A stretch of 64,000 nt of DNA from BJGO01 sp964640655. Its GTDB lineage: Bacteria; Bacteroidota; Bacteroidia; Chitinophagales; UBA10324. Each line of letters opens with the position of its first letter. Position 1 is the first letter of the stretch. This document shows, one piece after another, positions 36,658 through 45,534 of this stretch. Location of the stretch: assembly GCA_964640655.1 (NCBI GenBank), contig CAZXFT010000002.1:135389-199388 (forward strand). The letters run 5' to 3'. The notes beneath the pieces are model-generated. The model was not told the DNA's origin and did no database searches. It saw only the letters and a list, made by a program, of their open reading frames with translations. A program made the position numbers and the translations under genes.

Positions 36658-36816
36658 TTGTCGGTTTAGCGACAAAGGTCTTTATTGTCGTTTTGAAATT
36701 GTATTCATGACAGAACAATAGATGCAATTTATCGTCTTATTTGGTTCAATTGTCGATTATTTTATACTAAGGCATACTCCAAAAAGTACTTTGCGTGCTC
36801 TAACACCAAACGACAA
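36658..36816. promoter_or_regulatory. Cluster of five TTGTCG/CGACAA motifs (candidate operator)
   Basis: The space between the kinase and the CheY-like gene holds TTGTCG at 36658, 36685 and 36750 and its complement CGACAA at 36670 and 36811. The first pair forms a perfect inverted repeat with a six-base spacer, and the third TTGTCG and the last CGACAA form a wider one. Five copies of a hexamer in 160 bases is far above chance, which suggests binding sites for a regulator. The first inverted repeat could instead be a weak terminator of the kinase gene. Confidence 0.45.
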
Positions 36817-36836
36817 TTATTACTGTGGAGAAAACG

Positions 36837-37193
36837 ATGCTTATTGTAGATGATGAACCCGGGGTACGGCTTCTGTTGGAGCACTATTTCTCCGAGGATT
36901 TCAACGTTGTGGCCAAAGAAGATGGCGATGATGCCATAGCCTGGTTAACCGAAGGAAATCAACCACAGTTTATTATCACCGATATTGAAATGCCACGCCT
37001 TAATGGCCTGGAATTATTGAAGAAAATCAGAGAACATATTAATACTATAAATGTTCCTTGTTTGGTTGTTTCAGGAAAGAGTAAAGAAGAACACCTTTTA
37101 AATAGCTTTAAACTTGGAGCCAATGGTTTTATTTCTAAACCATTTAATGCTGATGAATTGAAGCGCGAAGTTGATTACCTAATGACCCACTAA
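36837..37193 (+). CDS. Single-domain CheY-like response regulator
   Basis: A 118-residue stand-alone receiver starting at ATG 36837 (MLIVDDEPG); the GTG at 36825 would only add four residues. It has the acidic pocket Asp5-Asp6, the phosphoacceptor Asp in FIITDIEMPRLNG and the conserved Lys in FISKPFN. There is no output domain, so it must act by protein contact or as a shuttle to or from the upstream hybrid kinase's HPt. It is preceded by the TTGTCG-rich region. Confidence 0.92.
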   Translation: MLIVDDEPGVRLLLEHYFSEDFNVVAKEDGDDAIAWLTEGNQPQFIITDIEMPRLNGLELLKKIREHINTINVPCLVVSGKSKEEHLLNSFKLGANGFISKPFNADELKREVDYLMTH

Positions 37194-37208
37194 AACACCA
37201 AACACCCC

Positions 37209-37655
37209 ATGCTTATCTTATATATAGATACCGATATAGTGATGCACGAGAAAATAAAAGAAGTTTTCCTGCATGCACACAGAGTAGAATGTTTTGAGAC
37301 TCTTTATGAAGCATATAAATGGACGAAGAGAAATCAGACCCCCGACATCATCATAACCGATTTTGAAATGGATCACCCTACTCAATTACAGTCCATCAAG
37401 TTTTTACAAACAAAAGTGAAGTTGAAAAACACGAAAATGATTGGATATTCTGATGTGGTGAATGCAGATTATTTACGTCTTGCAATTACTCACAGGGCTT
37501 CACGTCTTTTCTCAAAGTCTGAGCTAATCTCCGGGTTGATTGACTACCTCAATATGCTGTCTTCGCCAACATCAATTAAAGAAGACTTTGTGCCGGAGAA
37601 CAGCACACGTTCTTTGGGTGTGCTCACTAAGCGAGTTTCACTTAAGAAAAAGTAA
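37209..37655 (+). CDS. Atypical receiver-domain protein
   Basis: A 148-residue protein with the outline of a receiver: Asp7 and Asp9 at the end of the first strand, Asp51 in IIITDFEMD, Ser in MIGYSDV and Lys in RLFSKSEL. The proline that normally follows the phosphoacceptor loop (MP) is replaced (MD), and residues 115-148 are a Ser/Lys-rich tail. It starts 15 bases after the CheY-like gene, so the two are likely translated from one message. Whether it is phosphorylated is uncertain. Confidence 0.75.
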   Translation: MLILYIDTDIVMHEKIKEVFLHAHRVECFETLYEAYKWTKRNQTPDIIITDFEMDHPTQLQSIKFLQTKVKLKNTKMIGYSDVVNADYLRLAITHRASRLFSKSELISGLIDYLNMLSSPTSIKEDFVPENSTRSLGVLTKRVSLKKK

Positions 37656-37738
37656 ACTTCCAACACCATACTGTTTGTGGCTGAAATGAGACCATAAAAT
37701 TTATTGCACTATTTTTAGAGCATAATCAACTTGCCCTT

Positions 37739-38425
37739 ATGAGATGTATTATTGTTGATGACGATAAAATTTCGCGTGAACTAATTAGCGACTATGCCGC
37801 AGATACTGAAGGCATAGATTTGCTTGGAGTTTTTCCTTCGGCGATTGAGGCCAATAATTTTTTAAGTAAAAATCATGTGGATTTGATTTTTCTTGATGTG
37901 GAAATGCCCAAGATGACGGGACTTGAACTATTGAAATCTTTAGACGAGAAACCGCTGATAATTCTGATTACATCAAAGGAAAAGTATGCCGTTGAAGCAT
38001 TTGAGCATGAGGTTATAGATTATCTGATAAAACCGGTTGACTACTCTCGTTTTATCAAGGCATTCCAGAAAGCCAAGGCACGATTGAAGCCTGCACCGCT
38101 TGATAAAGTAACCAGCGAGTCTGTATTTATTAAAGTGGATAGTGAACTAATTAATCTTTCTTTCAAAGAGATACTGTGGATTGAAGCACTTGGAGATTAC
38201 ATCAACATTATCACACCGCAACGCAAGATGGTAGTACTTAGCACGATGAAAAACATTGAGGAGAAGCTACCACCTTATGAATTTGTTCGTGTGCACAGGT
38301 CTTACTTTGTACGACTCGATAAAATCAAAAAGATTTCTGAAGACATTATTTTAGTGGAAAACAAACTGATACCTGTAAGTAAATCATACAAGAAAGAATT
38401 ACTTCAGCGTTTGAATATGCTGTAA
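37739..38425 (+). CDS. LytTR-family response regulator
   Basis: A 228-residue DNA-binding response regulator: receiver (IIVDDDKIS; phosphoacceptor in LIFLDVEMPKMTG; Lys in YLIKPVDY), then a LytTR domain (VFIKVDSELINLSFKEILW, FVRVHRSYFVRLDKI). LytTR regulators usually work with LytS-type kinases, but here the neighbour is a hybrid HisKA kinase, so the pairing is open. It is separated by 83 bases from the receiver gene and six bases from the next lipoprotein gene, which it may regulate or share a transcript with. Confidence 0.93.
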   Translation: MRCIIVDDDKISRELISDYAADTEGIDLLGVFPSAIEANNFLSKNHVDLIFLDVEMPKMTGLELLKSLDEKPLIILITSKEKYAVEAFEHEVIDYLIKPVDYSRFIKAFQKAKARLKPAPLDKVTSESVFIKVDSELINLSFKEILWIEALGDYINIITPQRKMVVLSTMKNIEEKLPPYEFVRVHRSYFVRLDKIKKISEDIILVENKLIPVSKSYKKELLQRLNML

Positions 38426-38431
38426 CGAAGC

Positions 38432-40111
38432 ATGACAAATAATGACTTTTTTTCTAAACCCGTGCGCTGGTGCGGGTTTGTTATTTTAGTAATCACCAAT
38501 ATGTTGCTGACGAGGTGTGCCAACCAGGTAATACCCACTGGGGGCAGTAAGGATGAGGTACCTCCAAAAGTTGTTAAAGAAAGCCCTCAAAACCTGAGTA
38601 CAAATTATTCTGCCAAAGAAATAGTTATCACATTCGATGAATACATTACACTGAATGACGCGAACAATCAGATTTACATTTCACCGTTTCCAGGTAAGAA
38701 ACCGGAATATCGTATTAGAAACAAGGAGCTAACTATAAGCTTGACAGATACACTGATTCGCAACACTACGTACACCATCTATTTTGGCAATGCCATCCGA
38801 GATTTGAATGAAGGCAACGCTCTTTTGAACTACACGTATGTGTTTTCAACCGGCAGTTATATAGATTCTCTTTTGATTAAAGGCACAGTAGTACGGGCAT
38901 TGGATAATTCTCCAGTTCACGCTGCAGTTGTTGCACTTTATTTTTCTTCCGACGATTCTGTTATATACAAGCAACGACCAGACTACTTTACAAGATGTGA
39001 TAAAGAAGGACTTTTTGAAATCAGAAACATCAAAGCATCTCAGTACAAGTTGATTGCATTTGAAGATGTGAATCAGGATTTAAAATATGATGATGAAGAA
39101 AATGTAGCATTCCGGGATTCTTTGGTTACCGTAAAAGACACAAGCAGTATTGTGGCGCTGCGTTTATTTAAACCACAGCGATATGTGAACAGGCTTCTGA
39201 GTGCACGTCAAATGGGTCCCGGCAGAATTTCAATAGCCATGGCTAACTCGGTAACAGAACTGGATGTACAGTTAGTGAATACAATCGAATCAATCTGGCA
39301 CATCACATATAATCCGTCTAGCGATACATGTATGCTATTCTTTAATCCTATTATTAAAGATAGTCTGCGTATGATAGTTTCAACCAAGGATTCAAAAGAT
39401 ACAACTACAGTGCTGTTTAAATCAGCAGGTTCAAAAAATAATATTAAAGACACATTAAGCACATATAACAACAAACCACTGCGAAACAATTTGACAACAG
39501 AGAAACAAAAGACAGTGTTGTTCTATAAGCAATTTTTAAAGTTCACTCCACAGGATATTGTTGACTCACTGTTAAAACTTGATGTCATTTTAAAGTCTGA
39601 CAGCAAACCAATAGAAGCAAAACTTTTTCTTAAAACACATACACATACAAACGAACAATTTATTGAATTGCAGGCGCCGTTGCTGCCAGACAAACAATAC
39701 ACATTGAATATTCCTCGAGGGTTATGGCGATATAAAAACGGTCAGTTAAACGATAGTACCACAATTTCGTTCTTATATACCGACGAAACTGCAACCGGCA
39801 ACCTGAATCTATCATTGTTTGGAACTGGAATGAGTGGGAACTATATTTTTGAACTTAGAAATAACACTGGTGAAGTTGTTTTCAGCAACACTATTAAAGA
39901 AGACAAAAGATTTGTATTAAATAATCTTCCTCCCGGCACATATCGTGCCCGTGCTATAGCCGATGCTAATGGTAATGGAGTCTTTGATAACGGCAATTTT
40001 CATTTAAGACAACAACCTGAGGCCGTTATTGTATTCATCAACGAAATTGTAGTACGTGCTAATTGGGATTTAGATGTGGAGTTGTCGCTTAAAAACATCA
40101 GAAAGAAATAA
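38432..40111 (+). CDS. Lipoprotein with bacterial Ig-like domain
   Basis: A 559-residue protein with a lipoprotein signal (VILVITNMLLTRC, Cys29), then ANQVIPTGGSKDEVPP, the opening typical of a conserved Bacteroidota family. Residues about 45-145 are an Ig-like/SbsA-type domain (IVITFDEYITLNDANNQIYI, TTYTIYFGNAIRDLNEGN). Carboxypeptidase-regulatory-like repeats follow (FEIRNIKASQYKLIAFEDVN, LNNLPPGTYRARAIADANG). It is an envelope protein of unknown function. It starts six bases after the LytTR gene. Confidence 0.85.
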   Translation: MTNNDFFSKPVRWCGFVILVITNMLLTRCANQVIPTGGSKDEVPPKVVKESPQNLSTNYSAKEIVITFDEYITLNDANNQIYISPFPGKKPEYRIRNKELTISLTDTLIRNTTYTIYFGNAIRDLNEGNALLNYTYVFSTGSYIDSLLIKGTVVRALDNSPVHAAVVALYFSSDDSVIYKQRPDYFTRCDKEGLFEIRNIKASQYKLIAFEDVNQDLKYDDEENVAFRDSLVTVKDTSSIVALRLFKPQRYVNRLLSARQMGPGRISIAMANSVTELDVQLVNTIESIWHITYNPSSDTCMLFFNPIIKDSLRMIVSTKDSKDTTTVLFKSAGSKNNIKDTLSTYNNKPLRNNLTTEKQKTVLFYKQFLKFTPQDIVDSLLKLDVILKSDSKPIEAKLFLKTHTHTNEQFIELQAPLLPDKQYTLNIPRGLWRYKNGQLNDSTTISFLYTDETATGNLNLSLFGTGMSGNYIFELRNNTGEVVFSNTIKEDKRFVLNNLPPGTYRARAIADANGNGVFDNGNFHLRQQPEAVIVFINEIVVRANWDLDVELSLKNIRKK

Positions 40112-40600
40112 CTACTTCAATCCCTGAAGTTTACATACCCAAGACAAATGTCCGCAATGCATAGACTCGTGGCGTATCGCATGTTGAATACTGACACGCT
40201 TGGTGTTATCCTCGCCAAATTTCAATCCGCTTATATTGGGTTGCAGCAAATCATCATCACTTAATGATTGCACGAATCGCATTGAAGCCTCATGCACATT
40301 CTTCATTTCAATAAGTATTAGATTAATTGAAGGCCACTCGGGCTGAGGTGTGGAGTTGCTTCCAATCTTAAAAACATTTAATGCCTGAGGCAGAGGTGTT
40401 GAACTACCAAGTGACTGTAATAACAAAGTGTGTTCGGCCCAGGCCATGTGAGCAATTAACCATTGTGTGCAGTTAAGTTGGATGTCCCCAACAATAATCT
40501 GTTCCTGAATATTACCTTTAAGAGCGCGTTGAATATAACGCTCACTAAGAGCTCTGCTCAATTGAAAGGTGTCGGCTAGTAATTTTGCTTCGCTTTTCAT
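40112..40600 (-). CDS. DinB-like protein
   Basis: A 162-residue four-helix-bundle protein of the DinB/YfiT superfamily; metal-binding histidines are plausible at AHMAWAEHT and in the C-terminal HESMHCGHLSW. Members are often thiol-dependent metalloenzymes or of unknown function. It is the last gene of a minus-strand run behind the carbonic anhydrase-like gene (three-base gap). It converges on the Ig-like lipoprotein gene with no spacer. Confidence 0.78.
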   Translation of the reverse strand: MKSEAKLLADTFQLSRALSERYIQRALKGNIQEQIIVGDIQLNCTQWLIAHMAWAEHTLLLQSLGSSTPLPQALNVFKIGSNSTPQPEWPSINLILIEMKNVHEASMRFVQSLSDDDLLQPNISGLKFGEDNTKRVSIQHAIRHESMHCGHLSWVCKLQGLK

Positions 40601-40603
40601 AGT

Positions 40604-41125
40604 CTATTTATTTTCTTTAAACCAGGAGGCATACATTACATAGTTGTTGGCGATGCGCTGATTGTTATGTGCAAAAACTTCAGGGCTTACTTCTTTTACT
40701 TTACGAGCAGGAACACCGGCGTAAATGCACCCTGATTCTACTATAGTATTTTCAAGCACTACTGCTCCTGCTGCAATCAGTGCATTTTCTTTCACCACCA
40801 CATGATCCATCACAATTGCTCCCATACCTATTAGAACATTATCTTCGATAATGCACCCATGCACCAAAGCTCTGTGCCCAATAGAAACGTTATTGCCAAT
40901 AGTTGTTGGGGCCTTCTGATAAGTGCAGTGAATAATGGCACCATCCTGAATGTTTACATTACGGCCTATACGAATGCTGTGTACATCGCCTCGTACAACA
41001 GCATGAAACCAAACCGTACAATCATCTCCCATAACCACATCGCCGACAACCACCGCATTATCTGCTAGGAAAATATTATTACCGAACTGTGGTGTAATTC
41101 CACGAATTGATTGAATGAGCGCCAT
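40604..41125 (-). CDS. Gamma-carbonic anhydrase family protein
   Basis: A 173-residue left-handed beta-helix protein of hexapeptide repeats with the zinc-binding pattern of gamma-carbonic anhydrases: Arg and His in VVRGDVHSIRIG, His in IIHCTY, and the pair in SIGHRALVHGC. It is a soluble trimer by family precedent. Members interconvert CO2 and bicarbonate or act on CoA intermediates (PaaY-type); the two cannot be told apart here. It sits one base after the M1 peptidase stop. Confidence 0.9.
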   Translation of the reverse strand: MALIQSIRGITPQFGNNIFLADNAVVVGDVVMGDDCTVWFHAVVRGDVHSIRIGRNVNIQDGAIIHCTYQKAPTTIGNNVSIGHRALVHGCIIEDNVLIGMGAIVMDHVVVKENALIAAGAVVLENTIVESGCIYAGVPARKVKEVSPEVFAHNNQRIANNYVMYASWFKENK

Positions 41126-41126
41126 C

Positions 41127-43823
41127 TTATTTACCGTAAAAGTTTTTCAGTAAATCATTCTCCTCTTTTGATTGTAGATGAATAAATTTCTGATTCATCA
41201 ATTCAATCTGATTCTGTATCAAATCAAGTTTCTTCTGTTTTTCTTTATACTCATTGCTGTCTTCTTTTAATTTGTTCATTTCCTCACTTAGCGTTCCTGT
41301 TTCGGCTTCCCATTCGGACCGCATCTGATATAGAGTTGAGATTGCGGCATAACGCATAAGCCAATTTTTCTCAAACTCGGCAGCAGTATATAAAGGCTGC
41401 AATAATTTCGGCTGTACAGTTGTTGATAATGAAATCAAATAACGACCATAAATCATCAATGCGTTGAACTTGTAATTACTATTCGCAGCAGCAATTTTCT
41501 GTGCAAATTTTTCTGCAATGCTTGTATCTGAACTGCCGGCATAAACAGTTAATACAGCGGTGCTTACAACAGGATTATTTTCATTATGCAGTTTAAGTGC
41601 TTCTTGTAATGCGAGTTTGTTGTCAGCCTGATTCAATGCGTATAATGCTTCGGCAATAACCTTGTACGAACTGTCAGTGTTAAGTGCCTGAATAAGCACA
41701 GGAATGTAGTCTACAGCATCATAAGAATAGAATTTACTCATTGCGGAAGAACGAACCTTTGAAGATGAATCGCTTAATGCCATTTGTTTCAACAGCGGAA
41801 GTAATGATTTTTTATTTAAATCATTGATTTCAAGATATTCCAAAGCTACATCACGTATAGCCCAGTGTTTATGTTTCAGTGCCTCTTGAATCATGCTTGA
41901 GCAAAGAGAATCCTCATATTGTTGATTCGCAAACTCTTGAAGCGCTTCCATCTTGTCTTTATATAAAGGAGCATTTTGAAATTGATAAATAAACTGACTT
42001 GTCGGTTTATTGTCGGTTTTGGTGCAGAGTAATTTTTTATCTGCATCCACATTAACCAGCAATGGTGTGCTTTTGATGTTGAAGTAATAAGTTGAGTCAA
42101 GAGATTCAAAAATTATATTGAAACGTTGTATGCCAATATTTGTGTATATATCAATAGCTAAGGGTAGTCGGTAGGCTTGAGCGTAGCTAGGATCTTCTGA
42201 AATAAATGAGTATGATGGAGATTGATTAATTGAAACCGAAAGTGTACCTGAGCTGTCAATATATTCCTGATAAATGTTAATATGGGGGTGCCCGGGACGA
42301 TGAAACCACTGATCAAAAAACCACTTTAAGTCTCTTCCTGTTACGGTCTCAAATGCAATTCGCAATTGATCAATCTCAACGGTCTTGTACTCGTTGTTTT
42401 TGAGGTAATAACTTAACGACTTAGTAAATGCATCATCACCTACTAGGGCATGCAACATACGTAATACATATCCACCTTTCTGATAGCTGTGTGCGTCAAA
42501 TAAGTCTTCTTTATCCCAATAGCGATAACGTATCAAAGGCATTTGTTTTACATCCGCTTCATTCAGATAATCTATTAAATCATCTTCCGAATGTTTGTCA
42601 GCTTCGAAAGAGCCGTATTTATATTTTATCCATAATGCTTCGGAATAAGTAGCAAAAGATTCATTGAGCGGTATTTGTCCCCACGATTTACAGGTTACCA
42701 AATCTCCAAACCACTGATGTGAGAGTTCGTGAGCAATAATGTCTTCGTGGTTTTCATCAATCATTTCGCGAGAAGTCTGATGCAAGCCATCGTAGTGCAC
42801 GGTAGCAGTTACATTTTCCATAGCACCGCTTACAAAATCGTGAACTACCACCTGATTGTATTTAGGCCAGGGATATTCGTAGCCGAATTTCTCTGAGTAA
42901 AAAGTCAGCATCTCCGGTGTGTTGCCAAAAATCTTTTTTGCATATGAGGCATACTCCGGATCAGTGTAATAATTCACATCTATGTTCTTCCATTTGTCTT
43001 TCGAGATGCTAAAATTACCAACAGCCATCATCACTAAATATGGTGCAAAAGGCTTGTCTAATTTCCACGTATCGGTTCTGGTACCATCGTTATGTATATT
43101 CGAAGAAGTCATTATACCATTGGAAAGAGTCTTTAATGCTGTGTCAACAGTCATACTTAACTCCAGAGTGGATTTCATATTGGGTTTGTCAATAGTCGGA
43201 AACCAAACGCTGTTGCTTTCAGTTTCACCCTGTGTCCATATCTGACGAGGCTTGCCCTTCTCTTCATTTTTAGGGTTGATAAAATACAATCCCTTCTTAC
43301 CGGTAATGGCTAAACTACCTGTAGGATCCTTTAGTTTTTCAGGTCTTGATATGTAGTCTATATATAAGGTTATAGACTCACCCAGAGCATATTTTCTGCC
43401 GAGTGCTATGCGAAGTTGTACTGAGTCAAAGTAAGAGAATGTTAATGGTGTGTTCTGTTTGTCGGCTACTAACTCAATTTTATTGATGAACATTCCTTGT
43501 GCATCTAGAATCACAGAATCAACAGGGTAGAGGCGGGGCTTGAGTGTGATCCATTCTTTACCATAGAGATATTGTTTGTCCCAGTCAAATCGCACATCTA
43601 ATTTGGTATGAACGATATCGGTTATTATTTCATAAGCACTCTGTTGAGGCTGTGAGTCGTACAAGTCTAAAGGCTCATCATCGTATTTATAACTGGTTGT
43701 ATCATAGTCATAAACGTAATCGTCTTCATAATCAAATTTGTTTTTTTTAAATAAGCGACAACTATTAAATAACAGTAGCACTATAACAATTAAAAAAGTT
43801 ATTAAGGAAATACGGTTTATCAT
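41127..43823 (-). CDS. M1-family aminopeptidase lipoprotein
   Basis: A zinc aminopeptidase of about 898 residues. ATG 43823 (MINRISLITFLIVIVLLLFNSC) gives a lipoprotein signal; the longer frame adds an unsupported N-terminus. It contains the substrate-binding GAMEN motif (VSGAMENVTATV), HELSHQWFGDL (zinc ligands and catalytic Glu) and NESFATYSEAL (third ligand). The C-terminal third (EALKHKHWAIRDVALEYLEI onward) is HEAT-like. It likely trims peptides in the periplasm. It is first in a unit with the carbonic anhydrase-like and DinB-like genes. Confidence 0.93.
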   Translation of the reverse strand: MINRISLITFLIVIVLLLFNSCRLFKKNKFDYEDDYVYDYDTTSYKYDDEPLDLYDSQPQQSAYEIITDIVHTKLDVRFDWDKQYLYGKEWITLKPRLYPVDSVILDAQGMFINKIELVADKQNTPLTFSYFDSVQLRIALGRKYALGESITLYIDYISRPEKLKDPTGSLAITGKKGLYFINPKNEEKGKPRQIWTQGETESNSVWFPTIDKPNMKSTLELSMTVDTALKTLSNGIMTSSNIHNDGTRTDTWKLDKPFAPYLVMMAVGNFSISKDKWKNIDVNYYTDPEYASYAKKIFGNTPEMLTFYSEKFGYEYPWPKYNQVVVHDFVSGAMENVTATVHYDGLHQTSREMIDENHEDIIAHELSHQWFGDLVTCKSWGQIPLNESFATYSEALWIKYKYGSFEADKHSEDDLIDYLNEADVKQMPLIRYRYWDKEDLFDAHSYQKGGYVLRMLHALVGDDAFTKSLSYYLKNNEYKTVEIDQLRIAFETVTGRDLKWFFDQWFHRPGHPHINIYQEYIDSSGTLSVSINQSPSYSFISEDPSYAQAYRLPLAIDIYTNIGIQRFNIIFESLDSTYYFNIKSTPLLVNVDADKKLLCTKTDNKPTSQFIYQFQNAPLYKDKMEALQEFANQQYEDSLCSSMIQEALKHKHWAIRDVALEYLEINDLNKKSLLPLLKQMALSDSSSKVRSSAMSKFYSYDAVDYIPVLIQALNTDSSYKVIAEALYALNQADNKLALQEALKLHNENNPVVSTAVLTVYAGSSDTSIAEKFAQKIAAANSNYKFNALMIYGRYLISLSTTVQPKLLQPLYTAAEFEKNWLMRYAAISTLYQMRSEWEAETGTLSEEMNKLKEDSNEYKEKQKKLDLIQNQIELMNQKFIHLQSKEENDLLKNFYGK

Positions 43824-43898
43824 ATTGTAATAATTGATGTAAAAATGACAGTTTATTTGAAAGCCAGGATGTATCACAAGTAGAAAAATTAATGAACT

Positions 43899-43906
43899 TA
43901 TATTTG
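43899..43906 (+). promoter_or_regulatory. -7 promoter element (TATATTTG) for the biotin carrier gene
   Basis: Exact TAnnTTTG match ending four bases before ATG 43911. If used, transcription would start at or within a base or two of the start codon, that is, a leaderless mRNA. Confidence 0.5.
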
Positions 43907-43910
43907 GCGT

Positions 43911-44414
43911 ATGCAATACAAAGCACGTGTAAACGATAAATCAGAGTTCTCCATTGAACAAAATGGTGCAGAATGGTTGGTAAATGGCACACCTCAGCAT
44001 TGGGATATGAAATGTGTGGATGACACACGCATGCACCTGATTCATAATAATCAGTCTTATACCGCAGAGATAGTTTCCATAAACAAGGAGGAAAAAACAG
44101 TTCAGCTAAAAATCAACAACCAACAGTTCAATATACAACTTACCGATCGATTTGACGCACTATTGAAGCAACTGGGTATGGGTGCTTCAACATCTGCTAA
44201 ACTGAACGACCTAAAGGCTCCGATGCCTGGGCTTGTAGTTAAAGTGTTGGTACAACCGGGAGATAACGTGAGTAAAGGAGATGCTTTGCTTGTACTTGAA
44301 GCCATGAAAATGGAAAATATGATAAAAGCTTCAGGTAGCGGAAAAGTGAAAACCATAAAAATGGCTGCCGGCTCAAAAGTGGAGAAAGGTGAACTGTTGA
44401 TGCAGTTCGAATAA
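43911..44414 (+). CDS. Biotin carboxyl carrier protein subunit
   Basis: A 167-residue biotinyl carrier. The C-terminal 75 residues are a biotinyl-lipoyl domain with the attachment lysine K133 in EAMKMENMIKA. The N-terminal 80 or so residues are a beta-rich extension without the Pro/Ala linker of AccB. This layout is common for carriers of propionyl-, methylcrotonyl- or pyruvate-type carboxylases in Bacteroidota. No carboxylase subunit is adjacent, so its partner cannot be named. Confidence 0.88.
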   Translation: MQYKARVNDKSEFSIEQNGAEWLVNGTPQHWDMKCVDDTRMHLIHNNQSYTAEIVSINKEEKTVQLKINNQQFNIQLTDRFDALLKQLGMGASTSAKLNDLKAPMPGLVVKVLVQPGDNVSKGDALLVLEAMKMENMIKASGSGKVKTIKMAAGSKVEKGELLMQFE

Positions 44415-45110
44415 TTATTTTATAGGTTGTCCGTACTTCTTCTGAAAAGCTTTTTCGGACATAGGTTTCAAGTCACTCAGCATTTGTATCACCACATCAT
44501 CAACCGGACGATCGTAAGCTCCTGTTTTTACTGATGCTATTGAATCAACAACATTCAAACCAATCAGTACTTCGCCATAAACAGTATAGTTCATATCAAG
44601 GTGTGGTGTACCACCAATCTGCTTATAGGCTTCGCGCTGAGCCGGTGAAAATTTTATTTTTAACTTGGATTCAAAAGCATCAATCTCAGCATCAGTTAAT
44701 TTTTTCCCTTGAACAATATAAAACTGACAACCGCTGGAAGCTTTCTCGGCATTGTTGTCACGTGCGGCGGCTAATGCGCCTTTCTTATGGAACAAATTAG
44801 TGTTGAACTCAGCAGGTACCCTGTAACCCACATCGCCATTACCTAATGCCTGCCCGGGCTTGGCATTCTTCGAATCAGGATCACCACCTTGAATCATAAA
44901 ATTTTTTATCACACGGTGAAATAGAGTTCCGTTATAAAATCCTTCGCGTACCAACTTTAAAAAGTTGTCGCGATGTTTTGGTGTTTCATTGTACAGGCGA
45001 AGATTGATTGCACCAAATTTGGTGGTCATAGACACGATATAAATTTTTTCTTTCGGTTTATCGAAAGACAAAAGGAAAACAGGAATTAAGAGTAACAGTA
45101 TTTTTTTCAT
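44415..45110 (-). CDS. Cyclophilin-type peptidyl-prolyl isomerase
   Basis: A 231-residue exported or periplasmic PPIase with a signal peptide (KKILLLLIPVFLLSF). The cyclophilin core is clear: TLFHRVIKNFMIQGGDP (catalytic Arg), FNTNLFHKKGALAAARD and GCQFYIVQ. Residues 125-160 are an insertion (KLTDAEIDAFESKLKIKF) before YTVYGEVLIGLNVVDSI. It would speed proline isomerisation in secreted proteins. It converges on the biotin carrier gene with no spacer and has a good -7 element. Confidence 0.93.
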   Translation of the reverse strand: MKKILLLLIPVFLLSFDKPKEKIYIVSMTTKFGAINLRLYNETPKHRDNFLKLVREGFYNGTLFHRVIKNFMIQGGDPDSKNAKPGQALGNGDVGYRVPAEFNTNLFHKKGALAAARDNNAEKASSGCQFYIVQGKKLTDAEIDAFESKLKIKFSPAQREAYKQIGGTPHLDMNYTVYGEVLIGLNVVDSIASVKTGAYDRPVDDVVIQMLSDLKPMSEKAFQKKYGQPIK

Positions 45111-45127
45111 AATGCTAAAATGTGCTA

Positions 45128-45135
45128 CAAAAGTA
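45128..45135 (-). promoter_or_regulatory. -7 promoter element (TACTTTTG) for the cyclophilin gene
   Basis: Exact TAnnTTTG match on the minus strand, 17 bases before the ATG at 45110. A TTG lies upstream, but only 16 bases away. Confidence 0.55.
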
Positions 45136-45174
45136 ATACGTGATTCAGGTTCAATCAGATTAGATATTCACGCT

Positions 45175-45534
45175 TTAATAATCCATTTCTTCAAAGTACA
45201 TAAGGATATGCTCCTTTAAAAAATCTTCCTGTTCTTTCAGATTCAATGCAGGCAAAGGTTTCTGGATGCTCCAGTGAGGCCATCCTTCCTGATCTAAATA
45301 ATCTAATTGATAATAACCTGAACGACTTAATACGGCACAAGTGGCAATGTGCATTAGATCCTGTTTCTCTTCCTTACTGAATTTTTCCTGCACACGTCCG
45401 AGTTCGCGAACGCCAATTAACAATAACACGGCATTCAAGTCAGGTGCTTTACCAAATTGCTCGCGCAATTTTTTTCTTAACTCTAACCAGCGTTGATGCA
45501 CAGGTAAATTCAAATTACGATACAACTCGCTCAT
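45175..45534 (-). CDS. Conserved hypothetical protein
   Basis: A 119-residue cytoplasmic protein, with no signal peptide or membrane segment and rich in charged residues and aromatics (YRNLNLPVHQRWLELRKKLR, GYYQLDYLDQEGWPHW). I do not recognise a catalytic motif. Its start overlaps the stop of the omega-amidase gene by four bases (ATGA), so it is translationally coupled to the amidase-aminotransferase pair. That suggests, but does not prove, a linked role. Confidence 0.75.
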   Translation of the reverse strand: MSELYRNLNLPVHQRWLELRKKLREQFGKAPDLNAVLLLIGVRELGRVQEKFSKEEKQDLMHIATCAVLSRSGYYQLDYLDQEGWPHWSIQKPLPALNLKEQEDFLKEHILMYFEEMDY

